Below, piece after piece: positions 1 to 13,454 of a DNA stretch of 64,000 nucleotides. Both the position numbers and the translations under genes were made by a program. Below the pieces are notes generated by a model, which had not been told where the DNA came from, made no database searches, and saw only the letters and a program-made list of their open reading frames with translations. The stretch is from contig CADCXC010000043.1 of NCBI GenBank assembly GCA_902806595.1, positions 868,001-932,000 of the forward strand, read 5' to 3'. The stretch is from Pyrenopolyporus hunteri (lineage: Eukaryota > Ascomycota > Sordariomycetes > Xylariales > Hypoxylaceae). Position 1 is the stretch's first letter; each line of letters starts with the position of its first letter.

Positions 1-3000
1 TATTAAATTTATATTTCGATTTATAAATACGAAAGTAATTATACATGCTTTTTATAAACCGCGCTTATTTACGTATTAATTATACCGTTATTTACTAATA
101 CGTAAAAAACCATAAATTTAAACATATAAAATAAAAATATTTTTTAATAATATATTAATAATATATTATAAATAAATATAAATTTTAATTAACGATTATA
201 TCGTCGATTTATTATTAAAAATAATTTAATATAATCGATACGTTAATTATTTTTTACCGGTGTACGTTTAAAACGTAAAACTAATAAAAACACGGCGATA
301 TCGTAAATAAAAATAAATAGATTAATTATATAAAAATAAACGGTTTAAACGGTTTTTCATACGGTTATAAAAGTTATAAAATTATATTAATTATATAAAT
401 GTCGTTATAATTAACCTATTTAATATATATACGAATAAGTTTTTAATTTTCTTTTTTTAAAAAATTAAAATAAATATCATACGATATGTTAATTATTAAA
501 ATCGTAATTATAAAAATGCTTAATAAAAAATAATATAAAATATATTAAATAAATTTATATTATTTTATAAAAAACGAAAAAAAAACATTAAAAAAATTTA
601 AACTCGAATATAAATTTACCTTTATTAACGTACGTAAAAATAAAACTTATTATATATTCGAAAATAGATATAATTTATATATAAAAGCGATAAAATATCA
701 CTATATTTATTATTGATTATTTAAATTTATTTATTATAATCCGATAATAAAATTTATTTAATGAAATTATAATATTATATTTATTTATTTAATTTAATTA
801 ACGAAATAAATAAAAATTTAAGTTTAATTAAAACTATATTATTAACATTTTATTAATTATAAAATAAAAAATAAAATATAAATTACGACTTACGAAACCG
901 TTAAACTTTAATATATACTTCCCCTTTCCCCTCCTTTTATATATATACTATAACGACATTATAATATTAATATAAACGCCCGTTTACAATTTCGACAATT
1001 ATAAAAACTTTCTTAAACCTTATCGACTTTATCCCGTTAAAGTTTATACTTAAAGTTTTTAAAATTTAACTTAACTCGAAATTTATTAAAAGTAAATATA
1101 TTAATTATAATTTAATTATATAAATATTTATTAAATAATCCCCGAATATCATCCATCGATTTACCCCGTAATATCTCGATAATAATATTATCTTCGATGA
1201 ATTTAAATAATTCGAATATAACCTCGAGGGTCGTAATATAATTATTAATAAATCGCGTAAAAAAATTATAATCTTTAAAATAAAATTTTAATTAATATTA
1301 AAACATTCGAAAAATTAAATATAAAATATAAAAAAATAACTTACGATATTTAAAATCGAACTTTAAAATAAACGTTAAAAACGTTAAATCGAATATTTAT
1401 ATACGTATTTATTTAATTAAAATACGTATTAATATTATTAATATTTTTTTTATACGTATTAATATTAATTTAAAAGTAAAAATATTTATATTATTTTAAA
1501 TTTATTACAATATATATAAGATTTATTAACTTTATTAAACGACCGAAAAATTTCTTAATTTAAAAAGTTTTTCGCTAAATAAAATTATAAATTATATTAT
1601 AAAATTAAAATCGAATTATAAACCGAATTATCCGACGTAATTAACGTTTATATTATTTATATTAACTTAAATATATAATGTTAAATTAATGTTTAAATAA
1701 TAAAAATATAATAAAATATTTAAAAAAAAAAAAAATTAAAAATTAAAAAAATAAATTTAATACGTTTAAATACATTTTCACTCTACTATTTAAATACATG
1801 TACCATATATACGTATTTATTAATATATTTAATATATGTAAAATAATAACACGAAATAACATAAATAATATATATAATTAAAACTATAAATAATTCGAAG
1901 TTCGAAGTATTTATTATTTTAATCAATTAAAATATAATGTCGTTATAATTACGTAACTATATAATAACTTATGTTTCGCTCGATTTTTATACCGATGTTA
2001 TAATTATATATAACCGATATGTAACTCGTACATATAATATCGTAAACTTAAAACGAGTTTTTTAAAATCGTTTAAAAAAATATATACGAATAAAATAAAA
2101 ATTTTTAAAATAAAAATTTAAATCGAAATTATCGATAAAACCCGTAATATAATTAACCGATCGATTTAATAAAATCGATTAATAAAACGAATAATAGTAA
2201 TAAATTTACCATATAATCAAATAAATACAATTATATTCCCGATAAAAATTATAATTTATAATCGACTTTCGATTATATTAACTAACTCTTTAACTAATAA
2301 CGTTTATTACTACCCCCATTTCTATAACCTATACTCGAAATTCGAACATACTTAATTTTATTTCTTAATTAATACCTTATATAATAAAAATTATAATAAA
2401 TAATATTATATTATAACTTATTATAAAATAATTTAAAAATTAATTGTTTAATTTTACGCCATAAAACAAATTTCAAAAATTAAAAATAAATTTTTATTAA
2501 TATTATAAAAAAAAAATAAAAAAATAAACCATAATTTTTTAAACTACGAAATTAATATAACGCACCTACATTATATAAAACAATATAATTTAACCTATCG
2601 ATTATTTCATACCGTTAAATAATTATATAATATTATAACAATAAATTTAAATAAATAATTATTTAACTATTATAATATAATAATTTATAAAAAAGTTTAA
2701 ATTAAACTATATTATATTAATTCGAATATAAATATATTAAATAAAAATCGTAATTATATTTTTAATAACTACAAAAACGTAAAAAAAAGAAATTTTTATA
2801 AAACATATAAATGTATAAACCTTTTAAAATTATTTTTATAATCCCATATCATAAACATACCTTTCTACATATATATATTATATATAAACATTTATATAAA
2901 AAACGTAAAAATAAATTACCATTTTATTATATTAAACACTAAACTAATCGATTCGAAATTATCAATCTACTACTAAAAATTTTAATTAAAAAATTAATTC

Positions 3001-3872
3001 TCGAATAACTTTAAATAATATCTACCATTATAAAATATTTAAATAAATAAATATATAAACGTTATTATCACAAAATCCTAATTACTTTAATATTAATTTA
3101 AATTTTAAATTAACCTTTTTTAAAATATTTTATTATTTTATCGTATCTCGTTTTATTATTTATTTAATATCCTAATTATTATAAATTTTTTAATATAATT
3201 TAATCCGTAACCTAATCTTATTATAATAACTAAACATAATAATAAATTAATATAAAAATTACTAAAGTTTACAAACTTTCTCGTAATCCATAAAAGCTAA
3301 TAAATTTCGAATTTAATTAACATAATTAATACGCGGTTAAATAATCTAAAAATTCGAATTATTACGTAATTAAATAATTTTAAAATTTAAATAAATAATC
3401 GATTCGAAGTTTTAAAAGTCCGATTAAACGAACGGTTTATTACTTTAAATATCCGTTTAAAAGTTATGTAAAAAATTTTATTTATATCTATATTTAATTA
3501 TTTATATATTTAAATATTAAAATTATATCATAAAAATATTAATACTTTTATACGATTTATAAATAATAACATTACATAAATAAATGTTAAATTCGAATCG
3601 TTTTTATTTATATAAAATAATATCGTTATTAAAAAACTATAAAATAAATTAATAAACGATATAATAAAATTATTCGATAAAAAATTATATAATAAAATTA
3701 TAATCGATATATTTATTTTTACTTTCGATAATTTTTAAATTAAAACGAATTTCGTTAATTTTAAAATTTAATATCAATAAATTAAAAATAATTAAATTTA
3801 AAAAAATCTTATTAATAATCGATGTTATTAATGTACGTATTTAAATAATCGAGGTTTAAATGTAAAAAAAAT

Positions 3873-4135
3873 AAATATAATAATATAATTTTATATTAAT
3901 ATATTCATCGTAACGATAATAACGGTAAATATAATCTTATTATATATCTTATTACTTTACGTAACGGACGATTAAATTATAAGTTTTAAATAAAAATATA
4001 TCTTCGATTAATATAAATTTAATTTAATCTTTCTTTTTTATATTTATATAATTTAATTAATTTATTTTTTTCTTACCTTATATTATACGATTATATAATA
4101 TAAAATCGTTTATTATTTAATAAATCTTTATTATA
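3873..4135 (+). repeat. AT-block repeat family, copy 1
   Basis: First of three diverged direct copies of a ~270 bp sequence inside the AT-rich block. Shared landmarks in order are a TAATATAATTTTATATTAAT-like start, a TAACGATAATAA core, a TTACTTTACGTAA segment, a TATAATTTAATTAATTTATT segment and a TATTATACGATTATAT segment. Copies 1 and 2 lie ~370 bp apart; copy 3 is 8 kb away. The differences are mostly C/T and G/A, as RIP would give. Boundaries are approximate. Confidence 0.6.
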
Positions 4136-4241
4136 TTAATAATAAAAAAAATTATTTTTTAAATTAATCGATTTTTATAATTATTAAATTAAAAAAAAAT
4201 GTATAATTACTTAATTTTAATATAATTTTTTATTTTAATAT

Positions 4242-4510
4242 TTATAATAATATAATTTTATATTAATGTATTTACTGTAACGATAATAATAATAAATATA
4301 TTTTCATTAAATATATCGTTACTTTACGTAATAAGTGATTAAAGTATAATTTTTAAAAGTAAATATATTTATTAATTAATATAAAATTAATCGATTTATA
4401 ATTTTTACATTTTTATAATTTAATTAATTTATTTATTTCGTTATTTTTTATTATACGATTATATATTAATTAATCGATTATAAATTAATAATTTTTTATT
4501 TATTTAATAA
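4242..4510 (+). repeat. AT-block repeat family, copy 2
   Basis: Second copy, same orientation as copy 1, with the TAACGATAATAA core near 4,277 and the TATTATACGATTATAT segment near 4,450. It shares with copy 3 a 3' part that copy 1 matches less well: TAATCGATTA followed by an ATTTTTTATTTATTTAATA-like tail. Confidence 0.6.
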
Positions 4511-7500
4511 TATTATATCTAATCTTTTAAATATTTTATTTTATAATGTATAAATCTCGTTTTAAATTTATAAAAATAATCGGGAAAAAAAAAAAATAAT
4601 TATAATTTAAAAGTTATAAATTTAATATATATTGTACGAAATAATAAAATTATCTTTAAATTTACCGCCGATTATTTAAATTTATTAAATATTTACCTAC
4701 CTTAAATAAATAAATAATAAATTATAAATTATAAATATCATTTATGTTATAATAAATAATTTAAAATTTAAATTTTTATATAAATGTTTTATAATTTTTT
4801 TTTTATTATTATATCGATAAAATAAATATTTTATTTAAAATATGAAATATTTTATTAATTAAATAACGAAATTAATATATTTAATTCGACCTTTAAATCG
4901 ATATTAAATATTAATAAATAATAATTAACTTGAAAAATATTTAAATATAAAAATTTTCGCTACCATCCAATTATTTATAAATTTATATATATTTTATTAT
5001 AATAATTTTTACCTTCTTTACGTTTAATAAATTTTAAATTTTATATTTTAAAACTTTCGATATATTAAGTTTTAAATAAAAATTAAATAATATTAATTTT
5101 TTAATAAAATTATATTTATTAACGTCGATAATCCCTTTATTAAAATAAAGTTTAAACTTTTCTATTAAATTTATATAACGTTATTTATTAATATAAATAA
5201 TATTAATTATATTTATACCCTTTAAAATATATAATATAATATACCCTAAAAAAAATAAATTAATAAATTTATTGTATCTTTTTTTAAAATATATTTTAAA
5301 CGTTATAACGTATAAAAAACCGAGATATTTATAATTATTTTTTGATAACGTAATAATTTTCTCGAAGTCGTAAATTATTATTTTATATCGATTTAATTCG
5401 ATATTTTATATAATAATTATATTATATAACGAAATATTTCGATGTTAAAAATTTTATTTATATATGAAATTTAAAACATTTAAAACATCGTGAAAAAATA
5501 TTAATCGTATCGACGTTAAAAGTTTTACTATAATATAATATTTATAAAAGAAGTATTTAATTAATAATATAACGATATAATATATATCGCGAAATGATTA
5601 ATAATAAAGTAAATTTAAATTATAATTATATTATGTTTTTAAAATCGATACGAAGTAAGTATTAAAAAGCGATTTATCGACGTAGATTTCGTTTCGTAAA
5701 CTTTTTAAATGAAATGTTTTATAATATCTTTTAATAATTACGTTTTTTACGGTAACGAATTTTTTATTAAATATTATTATATTTAGTATAATAATATTAA
5801 ATTTGTTTATTATTATTAATCGATTATAAAAAATAATATTATTAATATAATATTAAATAACGTAAAAAATAAAATTTAATTTAAAATTTAATCGCAAAAT
5901 TCTTTAAAATTATTTATAAAAAAAAAATTTATTTTATTATTAAATAAAAACGTTTATATTTTTATTACGAATAAAAAAATTTAAAATAAATTTTATCGAT
6001 TCGATATATATTCGATTATATTTTTTATAAAAAAAAATTTTTTAATTATATTTTAAAATTATATCGTTTTTATTAAACGCGATGTCGATATATTAAAGTG
6101 AGTAATTAAATAATATAATACGTAATATAAAATGTTTCGAACGTTAATAAAATCGAAATAACGTTAAAATAGTTAAAAATGTTAAATATGACTTTAATAT
6201 CTTTAATAAAATATCCGCGTTTATATGTAAATGGTTAAAAAATCTTTTTTCGATTGTTTATTTAAAGTTAAATTAATTAATTTTTTATATAATGTTTAAA
6301 TAAAAATAAAGTTATAAAATTAATAATTTAAAGTTTAAAGTAGGGGTTATTATTATATTTTACGAATAATAAATAAAATTATTATAATATTAATATTAAA
6401 ATGTTTAACTTAAAAATTTAATAATTTAATTTATTAATTGACGAGTTTTAAAATTATTGAGGGTTATAATTAAAAATTTAACGAAAGTAAATAAAAAAAA
6501 AAAATTAATATATAGGGCGTTTTTTAAAATAATTATATTTAACGAATTGTAATCGTTAAATTAACAAAAAGTTATTATTTTAAAAAAAAAAAATAAATAA
6601 AAAAAAAAAAAATATTATTATTTAAGTAAAAAATATTAAAATTTTATATAAAATATTAAAAATATTTTTAAACGGGTAATTATATATTAAAATATAAGAT
6701 GTTAAAAATATTTAAATATTTAAAAGTATTTATAAATATTTATTCGATATTTATTTTAATAAAAAATTACGATATAAATTAATACTTTTATATAAATATA
6801 TTAAATAAAAAAGTAATTTATTTTAAATTTATTTTAAAACGTATTATTATTTACTTATCGAATAAAATTTTAAAATATATTAAAAAATAAAAAATAATAA
6901 TTTAATTTATATAAATAAATATTAATAAAAATTATAATATATTATAATATTATATAATTTTTATATACGAATTATATATAAAATAAACCCTTTAATAAAT
7001 TTAAATTAATCGAAATGTCGATATTAAAAAAATCATTAATATTTTTTTATATATTTATTTAATTTTTTTATTTATTTTTTATAAATTTTAATTTACTTTT
7101 ATAATAGTTTAATTTAATAAGGAATATTTTAACTCGAAATTATAAATTTTTATACGTCGTTAAATAAAAGAAATTTTTAAAAAATAACCTAGAAAAAAAA
7201 AAAAAACGAAAAGTTTTAACATTATATTTATATTTATATTATTGCCGTCGATTTTTTTCATTAATAAACATTTCGAAAAAATTATTAATTTTAACGAATT
7301 TACTTTTAAAAAAAGTTTAACTAAGTTATTATCGTAATTCATTTATTTTTATATATTATATTTTATCGAAATTTAAAAAAAAAATAAATTTAATTTTTAA
7401 TTAATATATTATTAATCGTATATTTCGATTATTTTATAATTATAAATTAAATAATTTAAATTATAATAAATATATAAAGTTATATTAAATTTATAACGTT

Positions 7501-7588
7501 TTTTTACTTAAATTATTAATATTTAATTTTAATAAACGATTTTTTACCTCTGTTCGTTTAAATTTAACGTTAATTAAAAAATAATGTC

Positions 7589-7750
7589 GTCGTTTATTTT
7601 TGGATATAACTATTTTATCGAATTCGAATATATTAATCTTTTTTACATTCCCTTATCGGTAATATTTTTGCCGTTTACTTTTAAATACGATTATTTTATC
7701 GAATTCGAATATATTAATTTTTATTATATTCCCTCATCGATAATATTTTC
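7589..7750. repeat. 81-bp tandem duplication
   Basis: Two adjacent units (7,589-7,669 and 7,670-7,750) share ATTTTATCGAATTCGAATAT and a later CCCT(T/C)ATCG(G/A)TAATATTTT(T/C)G(C/G) stretch at exactly 81-bp spacing. Because 81 is a multiple of three, the 72-codon open frame across them (7,584-7,802, +) contains a 27-residue repeat with YFIEFEYIN in each half. The frame has AT-driven composition and no recognisable family, so I treat it as a tandem repeat and not a gene. Confidence 0.75.
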
Positions 7751-10700
7751 GCCGTATATAAACCTTTTCTTAATATTAAATATTTTACGAAATAACCTAT
7801 AATATAATAAATCGAGTAATAAAATAATTACATTAATTACGAGATAATAAAATAAAAATTTCGATTTTTCGAAATTTAATCGAAACGACATACTTTACCG
7901 TTTAGGATAAAACGTTATTAACCGATATAATAACGATATTTAAAACGGTTTCATTATACGAAAAAATTTTAAACGGAAATAAATAAAAGGTTATTAAAAA
8001 ATAAAATAAAGGAAATATTAAATTAAAAATATGATTATTATCGTAATTATTATTTCGTAATTTTAATAATAATTTATATAAATAAATTAAATTTATATAA
8101 CATATATTAAATTATCGAATTTTTATTTATATTTTAAATTAAAATTATCTTTTATATTTTTAAAAATTTTATTTATTAAATTATATAATAATCGATTATT
8201 ATTTTTTTTTTTTTAATATTATTTTTTATTAATTAATAAAATTAATTTTATTAATAACTTCGTACACATAATTCGAATCGACGGTATAAATATATTTATT
8301 ATATATAATTTATAAAATTTATTAATTTTATTATATACTTTTTAATTCGTAACTTTTTAATATAAAGTTATAAATTTATAATATAAATTAAAGAAAATTA
8401 TTATAAAAAATTAATAATTACATATCACCGTTTTTTATTAAAATTATTATTTAATATTTATTTATTTACGTATAATAAATAATAAAAGTTAAACGTTAAT
8501 CGTTTAATTATTTATTAAAAGAAAAAAACCGATAAAATAAATTCGATAACGTTTTAAACCCTTCAAATTTTAAATCTATTCCTTGAAAATATTTTATATC
8601 GATCGAATAATTAAATATTAATTTTATCTTAAAAAAAAACGTTAACCGATAAATTCGATTTCCTAAACGTTTAATAATTATATCTATTTATATTATAATT
8701 AATAATTAACCTTTTAAAATAAAAATAAATAATATTTATTACTTATACTAATAAAATTAACCCGTTAAAATATCGATTTATATTTTTAATATTAAAATAT
8801 TTAAAAAAATTATATCGATATATAATATACGAAATCGCGACGTTATATTAATATTATATTTACTTTTATCGACATTTTATTTATTAGTTATTTATAAAAT
8901 AGCGATTTTAACACGTTTTAATTAAATAATTAAATAAATTTAAAATATTATAAATTGGCGATATATTAATAACTTTTTAATTCGATATTTAAATTTTAAA
9001 TTTCTTTTAATATTATTATAAAATATAATTAAAATAATATAAATTTTATATCGATATAAATAAGAAAAATATTAATTTGAATAAATTATTAATAAAATAA
9101 ATAATTTTAAAATAAGTTTTTTAATATATATTTAATATTATTAATAAAATATTATTATTTAAATAAATTATTCGATTAAAATATTTAAATATAAAGTTTT
9201 ATAATATTATATTTTATTAAGTTATTTATTAATTCGAAAGATAATTAATTTAACGATATTATTTTTTTTATTCGATTTTTTATTTATTAAATATTATATT
9301 ATTAAATATTAAATTATATATATATTATTTATTATTTTTTTATTATTTTTTTTTATAATCGATAATATAATAATAATGTTTTTAAGGAAATAATTAATAT
9401 TTAAATTATATGGAAACGAAAAATATAATGGTAATATTTTTTAAAAAATAATTAATATATATATTTAAATTATATTAAAACAAAAAAAAGTATCGTTATT
9501 AAAAACGTAAATTACATATCCTCGTAGATATATTTAATTAATAAAAATATTATTACTATAAAAATAAGTTTTACAAATATAATAAATTATTAATTCGATT
9601 TTTATATAAAGTGGTTAAATTCGAAAAAAAGTTAATAATAAAAAAAAGTAAATAATAAAAATTATCGATGTTTATATTACTTAAATAATAATATAAATAA
9701 AATATTTATTAAAACATTATTTAATAAATTAAATATTTACTTAAATAAATAATCTCCCGGTAAATATTAAAATAAATTAAATATCTTCCCGTTTTTTTAT
9801 TTACAAAAATTATTATTTTTCATCCTTTTACGAATTTATATATATCGAAATTATTATAAATATTTATTATTATACATAGTTATTTTCTTATTAAATATTA
9901 TTTATATTATACAATATTTAAATATATAAATAAATATTCGAAATTTTTAATGTTAATAAAGTTATTATAAAATTATTTAACGTTTTATAAAGTAAAATTT
10001 TTAATGTTATTTAAAATTTTTAAATTAATAAAATTAATAATTTTTCGTTTAAACGATAATCGCATTTCGTATTAACGAAAAATAATATCGTGTTTAATGT
10101 TATATTATTACTCGTACGACTTATATAATATTAACGTTTTATTAACGATTTATAATTTTTATTAATTCTTTTTTTACATTAATTTAAAAATATTATAAAT
10201 TATAAGTTATTTTTTCGTAATTAAATTACCTCTTTTCCCTTCCTCCCTTTATTTTTATTTTACTATATTTTTTAAAGTTATATTTATAATTAATTTAAAA
10301 TTTTCTTTTAAAAAATTCGGTAAAATTAAATATTAATTAATAAATATTTAAATAATTTTTATTAACTCGATTAAAAAATATAAATATTTATTAAATTTTA
10401 TAATCGTATGTAATATTAATTGAAAATTAATGCGTAATTTTAAATTCTTTAAATAATTTAATTTTTTTTTTCGAAAAATATATTATTTTATATTAATATT
10501 TAATTAATGTTAAAAAATTTATACGAATAAATGTAATTTTAAAAGTAAGTTACGTAATTATTTTCCTTTAATGTATATATATATATTAATTTCGATTATT
10601 AATATTAAACGTTTATTTTTATTTTTATAAAATTTTAACTTTATATATTATATTTATCTTTTAATTATTTTTTATAAATTATTAATTTTTAAATATTTTA

Positions 10701-12102
10701 TTATATTTATTTTTAAAAAATCTTCGAATAAATTAAATTGATAATAAATCATTTTAACGTAAAATATTTATCTTCGAAAATAAAGTATTGTTATTTTTAA
10801 ATAAAATAATAAATTTATTAATTTCGTAATAATCGAATTAAAAGTATCTAATTTTATTAATAAATGTGGATTTAATTAAAATTAAGTAAAATTTTTTAAT
10901 TAAAATCCAAAAAAAAAAAAAGATTTTTTTTTAAAATTTATATAATCGATCATTTTTTTTACTGGCGACGATAACGAACGGCCGAAAATAACCGATGATG
11001 TTTTTTTAACCGATTTTACTACTTAAATTTTAACGCGAATTAAAAAAACCCTTATAAATAAAACGATAATAAAAATAATTCGAAATTCGAAAATATATTT
11101 AATTTTATGTAACTTTTATTTTTAAAGTAATTTATTTATAATATTTTATTTATTAATTTAAATTAAAGTGGATTATTATTTTTAATAATTATAATTATAA
11201 TTAAAGTCGCTGTTTTCGAAAGTTAAAATTAATATAATTTTAATCGTCGATTATTAATTTCGAAGGTAAATTTTTACGTTTTTTAAATTAAATATATTTA
11301 TTAATAAATTTTAATTATATATATAATAATAATTAATATTATTTTATTACGAAAGTATATTTACGTAAATTATAAAATAAATTAAAGTTTTTTTTTAATA
11401 TTATATTGTTTTATTTAATTATTTTTACGGTATTTATATTAAATGTTATTATAATTATAATAGTAATAAATGTTTATTTAAATGTAATATATATTAACTT
11501 ATTAATATAAAATAATTATTTTAATTATTTATAATAGATAATAAAAAACGTATATAAATAAACGACGTATTTAAAATTATTTTTAATTTATTTTTAATAT
11601 TTATACGCGTCGAAAAATCGCGATTTATTTCGAGTTTTATTTTTTAAATAATTAAAAATATTAAAATTTAATTATTTAATATTATCGATTAAATTAAAAA
11701 GTTCGAATATTAAAAGTTAATCGTAAATATTTAATGTTATATTTATTTAAATTTATAAAATTATATTCGTAAAATATATATTTTTTATATATTTTTTATA
11801 TATATTTAATTCGATAATTTAATTAATTATTTAAAAGTTTTCGTATAATAAAAAAGTTATTTTTCGTATTATATAAAATTTTAATTTATTAATTTCGTAA
11901 AAGGTAAAGGGAAAAAAAAAATGTAAATTATAATTCGTAAAAATGAAATTTAATTTATATTAAATATATTTAATAAAACGGCGAAATTATCGCATATTTC
12001 GTTATTAATTATTTAATTTTATTAAATGGTTATTTAATATTCGTAAAAATTATTTTTTTTATTTACGAGTAAATATTTATAATAATTATATAATTAATAT
12101 AT

Positions 12103-12375
12103 GTTTTATAATAATATAATTTCGTATTAAAATATTTATTATAACAATAATAATAATAAATATATTTTTATTAAATATTTCGTCGCTTTATATAATAAAT
12201 ATTTAAAATATAATTTTTAAAAATAATATATTTACCGATTAATACGAAATTAAACCGTTTATAATTTTTATATATATATAATTTAATTCATTTTATTTAT
12301 TTTATATTTTTTATTATATAATTATATAATAATTAATCGATTATTAATTAACGATTTTTTATTTATTTAATATAT
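12103..12375 (+). repeat. AT-block repeat family, copy 3
   Basis: Third copy, same orientation, close to the right edge of the AT-rich block. It starts with TTTATAATAATATAATTT as in copy 2, has TAACAATAATAA for the core, TATAATTTTTAAAA in the middle, and ends with TAATCGATTA and ATTTTTTATTTATTTAATA. Its position ~100 bp from the block edge makes it a candidate for a whole or truncated mobile element. Confidence 0.6.
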
Positions 12376-12506
12376 TTAATTATTTTTATTAAAATGTCGA
12401 AATTAATTTAAAGTTAAAATTTATTGTAGGTAAATAATTTTAAAATAATTAAGTAATTTAAAGTTATTCGTAACAGTATGTGCGGATGAATACCCGTTAA
12501 AAAAGT

Positions 12507-13454
12507 CTAGTTAGTTACAGTTGGCCATATACGATATATCGCACTATATGTTAAACAGTACGGTAAAATAAAAATGAATGGCGGTTTGGCGGTTCTCTGG
12601 ACTTCGACCAGGGTCAGTATTCGGATCCACTTCGTCAGCCGCCACTCGTTCGTCTTTGCCGGGTTGTAACACTCGACTAGCGCGCCCTTGGTCACAAGCT
12701 CGACCTTGAGATGGCCGCGGTAGTTGGTGCGGTTTACCAACGCCCTCAGTTCGTCCTTGATGCGCTTCTCGTCAAACCCGACCATCTTTCGCTGGAGAGC
12801 AAAGACCTTGAGGCCCGCGTGGCTGGCCGTATAGCGATGGCACCACTCCCGCAGAGTGGGCTTCGGGTCGCCGCCGACCTCGATGCTCTGAGTCGAACCT
12901 GGGGCACGCTTCTTGAGTATTGTGCCGCGCCGCGTCTTCTCGCTATTTTCCACAACCCGCAAGTAAGACCATGATTGGTGGTACTGGGGGTCTGAGAAGA
13001 GGTACGGGGTCAGGTCCACCGAGACGTCGAAGTCGGTCACGGTTGTACTCCTGTCCTTTCCCTTGCTGTCCCTGCTCGTCTCGGTATGCGTTCCGACGAG
13101 CTTAATATACGGTCGCGGGGGGATGGCGGCGAGATTCAAGATGTGGGACTCGAGAATGTCTGGGTATTCGAGGGCCTTGGCTATCCAGTATTGAGCGCCA
13201 GTGTCGGGATCTTCGATCTGCGTAGCGCCTTCTACAGAGGGCGTAGGCCAGCCGCTGGCGCTGGGGGCGGGCATCGGCGCGGTGGACGGTGGGAGCAACG
13301 ATTCAATTTCGGCATAGTTTGGCGGCAAGTCGTTGACGGCAACATCAGGAATATCCAGGATATCGTTGTCACTGTAGCTCGCGCGAGAAGACTCGCCGGG
13401 ATTGGTACGGAGAGAGACGGCATCGTCCGCAGCCTTGCTATCTGGCTTGCCCAT
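12507..13454 (-). CDS. Conserved fungal protein with PPxY motif, C-terminus probably truncated
   Basis: A 315-residue single-exon frame on the minus strand with normal codon usage for most of its length. The first ~75 residues are polar and Pro/Ser-rich and contain PPNY at residues 44-47, a PPxY-type motif that WW domains (for example of Rsp5/Nedd4 ubiquitin ligases) bind in other proteins. From about residue 85 there is a folded part (YWIAKALEYPDILESHILNL, then DFDVSVDLTPYL). The final ~40 residues run into the edge of the AT-rich block and become hydrophobic and AT-coded (FIFILPYC). I do not recognise a named family. The likely reading is a conserved protein whose original 3' end (possibly with a membrane segment after NEWRLTKWIR) has been replaced or mutated at the RIP boundary. 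Function unknown. Confidence 0.65.
   Translation of the reverse strand: MGKPDSKAADDAVSLRTNPGESSRASYSDNDILDIPDVAVNDLPPNYAEIESLLPPSTAPMPAPSASGWPTPSVEGATQIEDPDTGAQYWIAKALEYPDILESHILNLAAIPPRPYIKLVGTHTETSRDSKGKDRSTTVTDFDVSVDLTPYLFSDPQYHQSWSYLRVVENSEKTRRGTILKKRAPGSTQSIEVGGDPKPTLREWCHRYTASHAGLKVFALQRKMVGFDEKRIKDELRALVNRTNYRGHLKVELVTKGALVECYNPAKTNEWRLTKWIRILTLVEVQRTAKPPFIFILPYCLTYSAIYRIWPTVTN

Larger units (their letters stand above)
1..12480. repeat. AT-rich, RIP-degraded block
   Basis: The first ~12.5 kb is almost only A and T, with TpA as the dominant dinucleotide and CpA/TpG scarce. Most cytosines that remain lie in CpG. This pattern is what repeat-induced point mutation leaves behind when it converts CpA to TpA on both strands (known for Pezizomycotina). 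Reading frames are full of stops; the two short open frames present (near 7.2 and 7.6 kb) have low-complexity Phe/Ile/Tyr/Asn composition expected of translated AT-rich DNA. I recognise no transposon protein, LTR or terminal inverted repeat. It could be mutated transposons, or part of a centromeric or subtelomeric block; the window edge cuts it, so its true size is unknown. Confidence 0.85.

Noticed and set aside
7160..7342. 60-codon minus-strand frame in the AT block
   Set aside because: Composition is Lys/Asn/Phe/Ile from AT-rich DNA; no family, start context or splice signals.
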